A DNA stretch of 64,000 bases from Rhynchonema sp. JSB1_4 (Eukaryota; Nematoda; Chromadorea; Monhysterida; Xyalidae). The notes beneath the pieces are model-generated. The model made no database searches, had not been told where the DNA came from, and saw only the letters and a program-made list of their open reading frames with translations. Below, piece by piece: positions 44,496 to 57,500 of the stretch. The stretch is taken from NCBI GenBank assembly GCA_030248065.1, contig JASAMV010005957.1, positions 23,600 to 87,599 of the forward strand. The letters run 5' to 3'. The first letter of the stretch is position 1, and each line of letters starts with the position of its first letter. Both the position numbers and the translations under genes were made by a program.

Positions 44496-46740
44496 TGGGT
44501 CGAATGAAATATGTAAATCCGTTCTACAACAAACTATTGCGTGTGCCATAGATTAGGAATTTAGTACCTAAAGTTCCGTCCTTAATTGTCTTTTCTGACT
44601 TTCACCTGTTCTAGTTACTGTGTTTGCATTTTCGGGTTTGCCCCTTTAATTGTAGGTAGTTGACGATCTGAGTTGAACACATATCGTTTACAGGGTTGGG
44701 CAAAAAAAACGACGGCGTTTTTTTAAGAGCGTGGGCAGGTAATTTTCACCCGAAGTGTTCCGGAAAAAAATTTTGACCCCCCAATTTTATTTGTTCATTG
44801 GATTAGGCATACGTTGAACCTCCCAAATCCCAAATTTGAGCTGCACCTGAACAACCGTTAAATTGATATGGCTCAAAAAAGGTGCACTGGTCGCACTTTT
44901 TGGCATTTGACCAACTTTTTACATTTGTCCATATTACATGCGCATGTTCCAAGACTGCTTATTGGTAGTTGTCGCGCAGAATAAACCATTATCTGGCTAT
45001 TCGAATCGTCCCAACACATTGTCTGACTACCTTTTGTTTTCGAGAAATTTGTAATTTTTCTCCGTCAGCCTGGTGTCCAAACGGACACTAAAGAAGCGCA
45101 AATTAAAAAAAGTACTAGGGTAGCCTGACCAAACGGCATATGCAGTCATTTGCACGACTTTCAGGGCTAACTAGGCCGATAGATGGGACACCTTGCAAAT
45201 CCGCAAAATTTTTTTCTATGATCAAATTTGTGAAAATTTTTGTCAAAAAATGACGTTTTTTCACGTTTTTTTGTCTTTGTATGAGTGCCATTATTAATCG
45301 GTGCACTACTAAAATCTGAAAATACGCTCAATTAGTCCTTAGACAGTTTCAAATGAAACGAAATATTAAGCAAATTCAGGCAGGCACACAGCAGCGAGTT
45401 ATTCGCGCACGCGCAACGCCCCCATTTTGACACTTTTTAACTCGCCAATACCCCAAGCCCAAAATGAGCAGAGCGTAAAAAAAAAATTACGTGTCTGTTA
45501 CCAGTGCCGCTTTGCACATTAACACATTTAATCATTATTAAAGTACATGCATGTAAAAAAAGATAAAATACGCATACCTGCGAAACAGTATGTATGTACA
45601 TATGTATGCGCATGCCATCTGACGCGTGTGTTTTCATGTGCCAATGTGCTCAATTGATACATGCGATGTTTCTAGGACCATACAACTTGAATAGCAAGGA
45701 AAATTATGCTGGAAGTACTTTTACTAGCAAAATTTATGTACTTGTGTTTCAGTGCACGAGTCTGAGTCTACTTTTCAACAGTTTCGTGACTCAGCAAAAA
45801 GTACTGACGTAGCCTGACCAAACGGTTTATGCAATCATTTGCACTATTGTTTGGGCTAACTAGGCCGATAGATGGGACACCTTGCAAAACCGCAAAATTT
45901 TTTACTATGATCCAATTTGTAGAAATTTTTGTCAAAAAATGACGTTTTTTCGCGTTCTTTTGTCTTTGTATGTGTGCCGTTATTAATCGGTCTGCTACTA
46001 AAGACTGACGCGGTAATACCCCCAGCTGCAAGTGAACCGAGCACAATCCGAAAGTTACGTGAGTGGTAACAATGACGTTTTGCAAGTCACGGCCTGCAGT
46101 CATGGTTAATAGATGTATGGGCGTTAAGCAACAAAATAGTCACACTTGCGCAAACGCTGAGCCAAACAGTAACTTCTATTCCGCGACTTTTCACACCCGG
46201 AGGTTCAGGCCCGACCTTTTAAGGCCCAGTTTTTCAGGCCCGGCCCTATACAGGCCCGGTACAGTGTCACCGTCACCCATTTATAGGCTTAGGGTTAGGC
46301 TCCAGCCGGGCCTGAATCGGCCGTGCCTGAATGGCCAGGCCTGAACCTGTGTCCCGGCACTTAGCAGTTGCACAATAAGTAGTTTCGGTTTCAGTATGCT
46401 CATTGGGGCTGGCCCTCATTGAATGCGCACTGTGTCGCGATTATTTTACCTCTGTGTTTCAGGTCACGTGACGGCATCCACACTTCATCAGTTTTGTCTT
46501 GTCACTGGGCAAAAGTTACCTACGCAGCCTGACCAAACGGCATATGCAGTAATATGCACCACTTTCCGGGCTAACTATGCCGACATGTGGAATCCACAAA
46601 TTTTATGGTATTGTTTTATTGAATTTTGTCAACAAAGGGGTTTTCACGTGTGTTTTCGTGACATTATTTCCATCATTTATACCGTGTTGTCTAGTCCAAA
46701 TTGGATTCATTGGAACGACTAAATCTTAAAATAACTACTT

Positions 46741-48397
46741 TTAAAGGGCTCGGGACATAACCGAAGGAAGGGTGGCAGGGCATATTGGTATACACCGTTG
46801 GAAAACATTCTGACAGCCTATGTTACACACAAGTTTTAAGCTCCTTGGAGATTCGCTATCTCTCGGTAGAGGGACTTTTCGTTCCAGAAAAAATTGAATT
46901 TTTTTACAACTTGGAACAACCGGTGCAGAAACCCCAAATGAGCTGCGGTTCACGTAACACGTGGACATAATTACAACAGCTTCTGGATAACTTGTCACCA
47001 CAACTACAGGCGCTCAAACCATTGCTTCACTCGGTGAGGGGGCGAAACGTTCCAAAAATCGGCCATATTTTTCGAGAACACAAGTTTGTCCCTAAAATTT
47101 GAGGCCGTGCTCTGCGCTACAGAAATAGAAATGCAATGGGAAAATAGAGCATTGCCGAAAGTACCAGAAAATAAGGTTTTTAAATTTTGAAACTCATGGC
47201 TAGCTCCGTGACAGGCCTAAAAATCCATTGAATTACCATTAAGCCAGATGGTTACATTTATCGCCAGAATTGTGGCACAAAAAGGCCACAGATTGTATCG
47301 CATTCGCAACAGAAAATCGAGATAAAAGTCTGGTTTAGCAACCTATCAAGGTTCGAAGACCCCAAGATCTACAAATTTCTCGGGGCAGCCATAGTAATCT
47401 GAATACGATATTCAGCTATAAGTGCTCATTGTTGATAGCTATTGCAAATGTGATAGCACCAAAGAATGTATCTCCAGAGTAGCTTTCGAACGATATATGA
47501 CAAGCCCCCAAAAAATTCTGACGCTTGGGAACACAGGTTAAAAAATTGCTTTTTTGCAGATTCTGGAATGAACCGTCACGTCACCGCGTGCGATTTCGGA
47601 ATTTTGACCGTTTCTTGTCCATAGTATTAGATAGTATTGGCATGTCATATCGTTCGATAGCTATTTCATAGCTACATCGTTTGGTGCTATCAGATGTGAA
47701 ATAGTTCTTAACAGAAACGACTTATAGCCGAATATCGTATTCAGGTTTGCATGGCTGCAACAGTAGGTCCATCGAGTTTGAAGTCTTCAAAATCGTCTAA
47801 GTTGGTGGACTGTGTGTTTATCTGACAGTTTCCTTTCAAATGCGATGCAATACGTGGCCTATTTACATCACATTTTGCCAATGAATGCGACTATACAGTT
47901 TTGGAGCAATTTTTGGGACTTTTTCGGCCGGCTGCTGCATAAAGGTTTCCAAATCTAAAAACCTTATTTTCTGGTACTTTCGACGAAGCTCTATCTTTCT
48001 GTTGCACTTTCATGTCTGGAACGCAAAGCGCGGCCTCGAAATTTAGGGACAAGCATGTGCTCTCGAAAAATATGGCCGATTTTTGGAACGTTTCGCACCC
48101 TCACCGAGTGAAGCAATGCCTTGAGCGACTGATGTTGTGATGATAAGTTATCCAGAAGCTTTTGTAATCCTATCCATGCGTTACTTGCCCTCCAGCTGAT
48201 TTGTGGTTTCTGCACCGGTTGTTCCAAGTTGTGAAAAAATTTACTTTTTTCTGGAACGAAAAGTCGTTCCACCAAGAGATAGCGAATCTCCAAGGAGCTT
48301 TAAGCTTGTGCGCGACATATTCTGTCAGAGTGCTTTCCAACGGTGTATAACACTATGCCCTGCTACCGTTCCTACGGTTATGTCCCGAGCCCTTTAA
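46741..48397. mobile_element. Nested 1.66-kb foldback element with TTAA ends
   Basis: Ends ttaaagggctcgggacataa and ttatgtcccgagccctttaa. The arms of about 450 bp (46741-47200 and 47930-48397) are inverted. A second inverted pair lies inside (47390-47470 and 47680-47760, sharing gaatacgatattc). TTAA at both ends fits a piggyBac-type target. It has no coding capacity and lies inside the hAT-like element. Confidence 0.85.
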
Positions 48398-49590
48398 TGT
48401 TGACAGTATGCAAACATAAATGCATTCAGCCGGTCATTCGTTTGCGGGCTCTGTGTTCAAAACTGTGGTGTTCGTTCAACATGCAACTTACGCATTCTTT
48501 TTTTGGATTTCGATGTACGTGTACACATGTATCGACTCTGTGTGTTGAAGTACACATGTCCAGTTGTTGCATGTTTTATCAATACCGACAGATTACGAAG
48601 CTGACAAATTTCAAAATGTTTGTTGAAGAGTGTATAAAGCACTGGACACAGGATTGGCCCCAGCAGATTCAGGCCTCAGACTCAAAGTGCGAATTTTAGT
48701 AGTCAAACAAGGGTTTAGAAAATTCCAACTCCAAATAATTCCAAATACACTATTCATCTGAAATGACATACTGGCAAGGATAAGCTTTTCAGCCGGATTT
48801 GATATTCTCAAATTTTTACAACGTTTTGTTCTCTTCGCTCTATGTTCGCTCACGTTTGAATTTACACAATCCAACGTAACCGCTCTACTTTTTGTGCACG
48901 CATATTAAGCGTGCGAAAGCAAGAAAGTAACTTAGTCCCGGGATGCAGCCAAGTTTGGAAATTCCTGTTGGCGCCAACCACGCGACAGGCGTTTATCTCA
49001 AACTGGGTGATAAGCGATTCGTGTGCAAATAATGGACTGGAAAGCGAAAAGATTAACTGCGCTGGCACTGTCTAGGATTGCTCACAGGGAACGTTGTATT
49101 TGTGGTCTTGAAAACACTGTCTAACATATCCAGAAGCACACGTGCTCGCTCTCAGTACAGCACCAGCTGCAAGTTTTGGCTAATTGAGGGCTGCCACTGC
49201 TTAGCCTGTAAGCGCATCAAGGCTCATGAGCCTGCGCAAGCTCATTACAGAAGGTGGCAGCTCACAAGCGTCACATGCACAATGCAGATGCGGTCACAAG
49301 CCCGTGCCCATGAGCCAAAATCAGCCAAAAATTGACGCTGGTACTGTACCCAGTACAGTATCTATAAACGTGACTGATCACAAGGGCGGATCCAGGGTGC
49401 ACAGCGAACATGCCCCTGGTCAAGTGTGGATTTTCAGACGTAAAAAATCGGGAAACCTGGCGGCCGCGGGCAAAAAATTCCAAAGTCACATTTTGCATAA
49501 TTATTGGCTGTCCATATTATATATTATTACTGTCCATACCATGTCAATGCTCATTCAACCGTCGAACAATCAAAGGGTGGCATTTTCGAA

Positions 49591-49782
49591 AAGGTGTAAA
49601 GCTCAGTTGGGTGTAAAGGTCGGTGTACGCTCGGTCGAAAGCTCGGTTGGTGTCAGCTCGGTGTAAACATGATACATTCCACGTTAACAGCAGGCAATGT
49701 TTCATGTTTACACCGAGCTGACACCGACCGAGCTTTCGACCGACCTTACACCGACCTTTACACCCAACTCACCTTTACACCG
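49591..49782. mobile_element. 192-bp palindromic element
   Basis: The left arm is aaggtgtaaagctcagttgg, then gtgtaaaggtcggtg and cggtcgaaagctcggttgg. The right arm is the complement. Many gtgtaaa/tttacac words. It is nested inside the hAT-like element. Confidence 0.88.
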
Positions 49783-51974
49783 TTTTGAAAATATCACCCA
49801 AAGAAGCCGCGCTGTAGTATGCAACACGTTGTGGTGCGCAGCGAATTATGGACGCAGAACCAAAAAATGTTTTTGACACTGTGTTTTGATGTTGCTGTTG
49901 TTTCAGCCATGCATACCATTGCAACAAATATGTGAAACATCAGAGAATTCGCTGCGTTGTTTCATCCAACACACACTTTATACATACACGTTTCGCATTT
50001 TCGCAAGACTGCGTATTTTGTCTTTTTTTGCATGCATATACTTTAATAATGATCAAATGTGTTAATATGCAAAGCGGCACTGGTAACAGACACGAAACTT
50101 TTATTTTACGCTCTGCTCATTTTGGGCTTGGGGTATTGGCGAGTTAAAAAGTTACAAAATGAGGGTGTTGCGCGTGTGCGAATAACTCGCAGCTGTGTGC
50201 TTGCCTGTACCCGTTTAAGATTTCATTCCATTTGAAACCGCTTGAAGACTAATTGAGCGATTTTTCAGACTTTAGTAGCAGACCGATTAATAACGGCACA
50301 CATACAAAGACAAAAGAACGCGAAAAAACGTCATATTTTTGACAAAAATTTTCACAAATTTGATCATAGTAAAAAATTTTGCGGATTTGCAAGGTGTCGC
50401 ATCTATCGGCATAGTTAGCCCAAACAATAGTGTAAATGACTGCACATGCCGTTTGGTCAGGCTACGTTAGTACTTTTTGCTGAGTCACGAAACTGTTGAA
50501 AAGTAGACTCAGCCTCGTGCACTGAAACACAAGTACATAAGTTTTGCTAGTAAAAGTACTTTCCAGCATAATTTTCTTTGCTATTCACGTTCTATGGTCC
50601 TAGAAACATCGTATGTATCAAATGAGCACATCGGCACATGGTAACACACGCGTCAGATCGCATGCGCATACATACATACATATGTTCACCAGTGCGCAAC
50701 CAACGAGCACCGTCAAGACGGAGCTATTGTTTCGCTCCGCATTTTCGCAGGTATGCGTATTTTATCTTTTTTTACATGCATGTACTTTAATAATGATTAA
50801 ATGTGTTAATGTACAAAGCGGCACTGGTAACAGACACGTAACTTTTTTTTTACGCTCTGCTCATTTTGGGCTTGGGGTATTAAATATTTCGTTTCATTTG
50901 AAACTGTCTGAGGACTAATTGAGCGTATTTTCAGATTTTAGTAGTACACCGATTAATAATGGCACTCATACAAAGACAAAAAACGTGAAAAAACGTCATT
51001 TTTTGACAAAAATTTTCACAAATTTGATCATAGAAAAAAATTTTGCGGATTTGCAAGGTGTCCCATCTATCGGCCTAGTTAGCCCTGAAAGTGGTGCAAA
51101 TGACTGCATATGCCGTTTGGTCAGGCTACCCTAGTACTTTTTTTAATTTGCGCTTCTTTAGTGTCCGTTTGGACACCAGGTTGACGGAGAAAAATTACAA
51201 ATTTCTCGAAAACAAAAGGTAGTCAGACAATGTGTTGGGACGATTCGAATAGCCAGATAATGGTCTATTCTGCGCGACAACTACCAATAAGCAGTCTTGG
51301 AACATGCGCATGTAATATGGACAAATGTAAAAAGTTGGTCAAATGCCAAAAAGTGCGACCAGTGCACCTTTTTTGAGCCATATCAATTTAACGGTTGTTC
51401 AGGTGCAGCTCAAATTAGGGATTTGGGAGGTTCAACGTATGCCTGATCCAATGAGCAAATAAAATTGGGGGGTCAAATTTTTTTCCGGAACGGCTTCTAT
51501 GGAAAGCGGGTGACCACTACCTGCCCACGCTCTTAAAAAACGCCAGGGTCGTTTTTCGTTTTTTTAAATCCTGAATTTCCTTGATTTTCCCTGATTTTTT
51601 GGGGAAGGTACCCTGAGTTTCAAGGAAAAAATTTTTTTGTCCCTTTTTTCAAAAAAATTTCAACCAGTTTTTATTTGTCGAGATATGTACGTCGATATAC
51701 GGAGTTTGGCTTTCAATGATGACCCCGGCCAAAGTTGGTCCCATGATGCGGGTCTGATATGGTATGTTAACAACTCGCTAGAAAAGGGTTGAAACCCGTT
51801 TATTATGCCTCAGAACACATAGAATTACTTCATTTAACAACGTTTTCTTCCCAACATGAGCGTTTTCCAATTTTTTGGGTCATATTTTGAGCATTTGAGC
51901 GTTTTAAAAAAACGTTTAAAAAACCAATTTTTTTGAAAAAAATACGTGTTTTGCCCAACCCTGATCAATTAGCC

Positions 51975-53225
51975 CAAAAAACCATCAATGATCATTGTTT
52001 TCATGCTATACTAGGTATAGGTATGTATGTGAGCTTATTTTTTACCCGTAGTTCCTATCCCACCATTTCTTTGTTGGATAAATGTCATACATATTTGTGC
52101 ACTGTTGTTTTCTGCTAATTGTTATCTCTGTTTATTAATTAATTTTATGACGTCAATCCAAGCACAACACAGCAAATATCGATGCATAAATAATGGATCA
52201 ATGACGTATTTCATGACCAACCAATCATGTGCGTTTGAAAAGCTTGCGGTAGTTCCGGATCTGTGGATAGGGTTGCGACACTTCGAAAACAGCGTCTGAA
52301 TACGTAACGACGATTAGGATTAAGAATTGATGCAGGAATATCTTAATGGATTAATGAGACGCAATAATTAACTATCCATGAGAAGTGAAGTTTCGACTTT
52401 GGCGGCAAATGTATGTACTATTTGAGCCTGCTTAATTAATATGGTGGTCAACTCAAATCGTCAACTGAAGTAGTCAACTCATGCAGCCCTGAGTAAGCGC
52501 GAGGAAGTAATACATGACGAGTAATACATGTAATACATAATACATAATATTAGTTGACGAGGTCCGTGAACATAAACCCGAAAGCCTTGCTGTGAGGAAC
52601 TGGTCTCGAACGAAGCCGTGTCTCCAAGAGTGCGCCAAAAAAAGTTGCACAAGGGCTGCAATTGGAAACATCACGGTAGCTGCTTATGACTTGAAACCTA
52701 TGTGGGCGTATTGTTTGTGACGCTTGCCTGCGCAATTGCAATTGAAAAGACGCAATTGGAAAAGGTGATTTGACTGCGGATTAGGCCATTTTGAGAAGTG
52801 ATTCAGTGACAGCTTAAATCGATTCATTGATTGAATCGTGTAGACTGTAACAACAGCACTCATCGAATAGCGAACAGCGAAGGATTCGTGAATGACTGAC
52901 GAACACTTATTATCAGTGATGTTTCACAGACAGTAATATGGATTCAAATCACTGTCAGCAGACGCCAAACCCAATGATCGAGCATATTGGGATCTGAGCT
53001 TAAAAATTCCTTTTGAGTCACGTGTGCCAACTTCGATTTCTATGTTCGTGCCAAATTGAGCAATCCAATATACACAAACACATATTTTTGTTTCATTTTC
53101 AAATTCTATTACATACATGCACGATGCATTAACATTCCACATAAATCAAGTTATATTATACGCCTATGGCAAATAAACCAAACTGCTGTTTTTGCAGACA
53201 GACAGTAACAGCAAAATATGAGTAG
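51975..53225. other. Intergenic, nothing recognised
   Basis: No coding exons or RNA genes could be supported here. A short block of aatacat repeats lies at 52505-52550. Confidence 0.35.
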
Positions 53226-53233
53226 AATAAAAG

Positions 53234-53531
53234 TAAAGGCAGTCTACGGGAGGTTGTCACTCAGCCCCCGAATACCGTAACCCACCGCAAGCGAGATCGT
53301 TGCGAGAACCTTGCTGATCGCTGCTTATCGACACGTGTATTAGCGGCAGCAAGCTGGAAATTGTCATCGTGCGCGTCGATCACCAAAACTTGGAATTGTT
53401 GGTCGGTGTTGGCGCTAACACGCGAAACATAGATAAAAACCAAAATGGTCTCGACACGATCCTTGCAGATCAATATTACGGTGGGTTACGGTATTCGGGG
53501 GCTGAGTGACAACCTCCCGTAGACTGCCTTT
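53234..53531. mobile_element. Inverted-repeat element carrying coding-like insert
   Basis: Arms of about 60 bp: aaaggcagtctacgggaggt and ttgtcactcagcccccgaat on the left, their complement on the right. The interior (about 53290-53460, minus strand) is open and protein-like: CKDRVETILVFIYVSRVSAN, then TDQQFQVLVIDAHDDNFQLA. This is the layout of a Pack-TIR element with a captured exon piece. The source gene is not in the window. Confidence 0.75.
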
Positions 53532-54009
53532 ATATATCAATAGATGAGCTACATGTATATATTTACAAAAAAAGGAACCTTTCACTAAAAGTGCAGGATT
53601 GCAAAATAGTACGGAAAGAAGGGGCCATCAAGAATTGCAAATACGGTCCAGCGGAACAAATAAATTGGGCTTGGATCAAATGAACTTAGACTTCCCAGAT
53701 TCGTTTTTACATAAACAAACTGAAAGGCTTGCGCTGATTGCAATAACAACACTTAATACAATATACGCATAATACAGTAATAGCAGATGTAATATCTTTT
53801 AATCACAAACATACCCAATAAATAAATATAGAGGTGGTTAAAGAGCGCGTTGATTAAAATTCTGACAATAACGCCAATGACAGAAAAGGGAAAAACACTG
53901 AAAGTTGCTTTTTGTCTTCAGAGGAGCGGGAAAACACAAGCAAACTGCTTAAAAACGGATGCGAAATGATGACTCAAGCTCGCCTTGGAAAGTTTGTCAC
54001 GTTTGTGAT

Positions 54010-54310
54010 AGATCCACCAGATAGACCCGAAACCCGAAACCCGAAACATAATTTTTTCTCTGTCCATGTTTCGGGTTTCGGGTTTTGAAAAAAAAATCCG
54101 AAACCCGAAACACAAAGCATGATAATCGAAAATGTTTCGGTCTTGCCACTTGTAGCTGACGTGCCCAATTTATACGGTCAGTCGAAACATTTTCGATTAT
54201 CATGCTTCGTGTTTCGGGTTTCGGTTTTTTTTTCAAAACCAGAAACCCGAAACATGGACATAGAAAAAATTTATATTTCGTGTTTCGGGTTTCGGATCTA
54301 TCTGGTGGAG
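54010..54310. mobile_element. Inverted-repeat element with cgaaacc units
   Basis: The ends are agatccaccagatag and ctatctggtggagc. The arms hold repeated acccgaaa or tttcgggt words and a shared catgataatcgaaaatgttt. The middle is about 50 bp of unique sequence. Confidence 0.85.
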
Positions 54311-54555
54311 CCCTAAGTTGTGAAAATATAAGTTTGAAAAATTTGTTGCAAAACAGAATTAAAAACTTAAATACCCAGTTCAGGTCAACAATATAACTTT
54401 GTACGGGTTCCTAGTGCCAAATACATATGTTGGTCTACGCACGAATGTGCAAGTGCGGAGTGTCAGCTAGGCCAGTTTCTCAAAAACTTTGATTGAGCGG
54501 TGACGAAACAGTCGTCTAGCATCAGAGCAATCTTGAGAATTCGGCCTATTCGAGT

Positions 54556-57500
54556 CTAAGTGGCGGTCGGTTTCAGATAATTAGCTGGCACATAGCCAAT
54601 TTCATGATCGTCGTGATCTTCAACCAACCACCATTCGCTGTTTCCGTTCATGTCGTGTTTGGCGTGGATGATCACCTGAAAGCAATAGCATTTTATTAAT
54701 TTTTTGCTTCCTTTATTTTTCATTTTTTTGTCAAAACTTTCTGAGATACGATAAAAAATGTTTACTTGCGCCGAAGCACGGTCTAAACGTGTCGATTTAC
54801 ACTACTGACTTAAGTCAAAATTCGGAGAAGTCACTGCCACGCGCAGAAGTGCCCGGCGAGGTGTGATTGCTTGCAGTGATTGCCTGTTCCGCACTGTCTT
54901 TTGACCACCGCTGATTGCTGTCTACCGTTCTTGCTCTGTTAACGAACTGACCGGACGGGCAGTCATAAATTTCTAACTGATATACTGCCAGGCAGTTAGA
55001 GTATAAACCAACCGATACACGCTAACTGTCACATGGATTTGGGTTTGCGCTTTTCACACACAAAATTGTTGTTCCAGAAAGCTTTGCAGAGAAAAACATC
55101 TAAATTTGTGTATGTTATGAATCATCAAATATAAAAAAAACTATCGTTTGCGAACCTGTTGTCCCTCAAACAACGACAGCTGATTCATTGGGTCCTCGGC
55201 TTTGAACTCGAAGTCGGCCACATAAATCTGAATAAATTGACAATTTTAACAATTATTTGTGACAATCGACGAGAGGGATGGGTATTCGCAGTATCAGCAA
55301 GCACATTGGTACTGATATATGGTACATACATAGATAATTGAGTGTGGAGGTAATCAGCGAGATATCAAGGCAGCAAGCATGGTCCGCACAAACCTCATCT
55401 TGCGTTTGTTCCACGGGAGGCATAGTAGGATGTGAAACATCAGCTTGTCTGGCGGTCACACTCCGGTTCTGTCCCGGCGGGGGCGGCGGCGGTGGTGGTG
55501 CGGCACGAACGGGTACCGGAGCTGGCAACGTGCCAAATTCCTCCTCCCAATTCTGATAAATACCCTGACTAGTCGGTCGATCGGGCAGCTGCGGAGGAGC
55601 GGCTGATGTTTCAAAATGTTGCGATCGCCTCTGCACGTGCGGAGGCGTGGGTGCTCGGCGGGCGACAGGAGGAGGAGGAGGAGGAGGAGTGGCGGTAGGA
55701 ACAGGTACGGTAGGAACATTATTGTTGGAAACATTAGGTGCGTGCGCTGCGTAGATTGGGTCGGGTAGGGCTGGGTAGATTCTACTTCGATCAATATTTT
55801 GCGTAGGTGCGGGTTGGCGGTGTTGTACGTGTGAAGATGTTGTGGCTGCATCAGCTTGTGGTTGGGCTGACGAGGCACCCCAGTCAATTGGGTTCTCGAT
55901 CTCGAACCTTGAAAATCAGGATAAGCGGTTGGGTGATGTTTCATATAGGTAGTATTTTGTGATGGGTGCAAGCGTTTTATTGTCGTTATCTCTAAAGCTG
56001 CAGGGGTTTGAAGGTTGTCGAAAAAAAACAGTGCACAAGCTGAGATTCGAACCCATCTAGGTTCCAATTGCTTTGGCAAAATCGGAAGAAATCAACCCAC
56101 TGGCAGCAATGCCAACCAACCTATCATAAACATCGGTCGACTCCGATCGAGTTGAAACAAAATTGGCCGAAAATCCTCCTGCTTGCGAGCTAGTCGTGGT
56201 GACCCCCGAAGTTGGCCAGGGATCCGAACTGGCACCGAATGCCCCACGTTGAGCTGGTTGGATCTGAGCGGAGGGTGGCGAGAAATTCAGGTCCAACAGA
56301 TCCTTGACGTGTGACGCAGTCGGTGATTGCGCATTGTTCGGATTGTCGAATGATAAGTCCAACAACGAGTCGACTGTGGTCGCGGAAGCAGGCTGCGACC
56401 GATTGCGCTGACCAGAGGGTGGTGCACCGAGAGTCACCTGCGCTGAGCCTTGTGGTTGCACGCATGAGGCCGGCACGAAACCGTGAGCAATGCCATTCTC
56501 GACGTACCTTGATGGATCAGGGAAATCATTGTTATTAGTGATTGGTGGTTCGAAACCCGGTAGGATTATTTTTTTGTATATCCACATGACCATCTGGCGT
56601 GTGTGGTCCACACTGACAATCGGCTGGTGCACTGTCTGGCTGTGACATTATGATGAAAAAGACAATATATACTGTACGTATACCCTGGCAGTACTCTTGG
56701 GAGAAACTCTGCAAACGCGTTGCCTGATCAGTAAAGCCCTTATGCGTGTACTATTAGCTGCGGCAGTCGCGTGACTGCCAACCACTCAACACACAAGTCC
56801 AACTTAGTAATTTGCGAAATGCTACGAAACTGAGGTGGCTGCGCGAGCTGCGTGCGCTTTACGGAACAGGCAACGCGCTTGAAAAGTTTCTCCCAAAAGT
56901 ATTGTCAGAGTATACTGTACACTGGTTTGCTTCTATAGTAAATTTCCAAATTCGCTGCCGCATGCTAAAATACGCCCCATAGTTAATGTCCACGTATAAA
57001 CCCGAAAACTAACCACGCGCAGTTCTGAAACATTGCGCACAGCTGCACGGCTGGCTGGCAAGCTGCACGTGTGTCTGCTGCCGGAATGTTTCAACAGTTG
57101 ATCTTCGGGTTTATATCTGGACATTAACTATGGGGCGTATTTTAGTGTGCGGCAGCGAATTTAGAAATTTACTGTACCTCCTATATCTCACATTGCGCCA
57201 TTTCAGTACGTTTAGTGTGTTGGCGTCACATGGCAATGTTTCATGTCACTTTATCAGCCACCATAGTCACAGCCCGTTCAGTGACCATCAACTAAGCAAA
57301 TTATTGTGACGATAGATAGAGTCCGCTTCGGACTCCGCTAAACACCATATGCCAACCGGATTCTATCTATCATCGCAGTAGATGACACCTATGGTGTGAC
57401 GTGGAGTGCACAGAACGTTGCGCTCTCGTGTGCAGAGCGTGAAGTTCATCTCAGTCAACTTATTGGTTGCACAATGACTTTATAAGAATTGGTCAAATTT

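Larger units (their letters stand above)
44691..51963. mobile_element. 7.3-kb hAT-like non-autonomous element
   Basis: The ends are cagggttgggcaaaa and ttttgcccaaccctg. The eight bases outside them, atcgttta on the left and atcaatta on the right, agree at six of eight positions, as expected for an old 8-bp hAT target duplication. The arms are over 1 kb: 44860-45310 is the reverse complement of 50930-51420, for example aacggacactaaagaagcgc. A subunit near 45110-45310 is duplicated at 45810-46010 and again at 50280-50470. No transposase-like reading frame was found, so it is non-autonomous and further disrupted by nested insertions. Confidence 0.78.

Noticed and set aside
56020..56075. tRNA-like T-arm (gggttcgaatctcag) followed by a T8 run on the minus strand
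   Set aside because: No convincing acceptor or D stem could be paired, and the region is the short intron between two Tuba-like exons.
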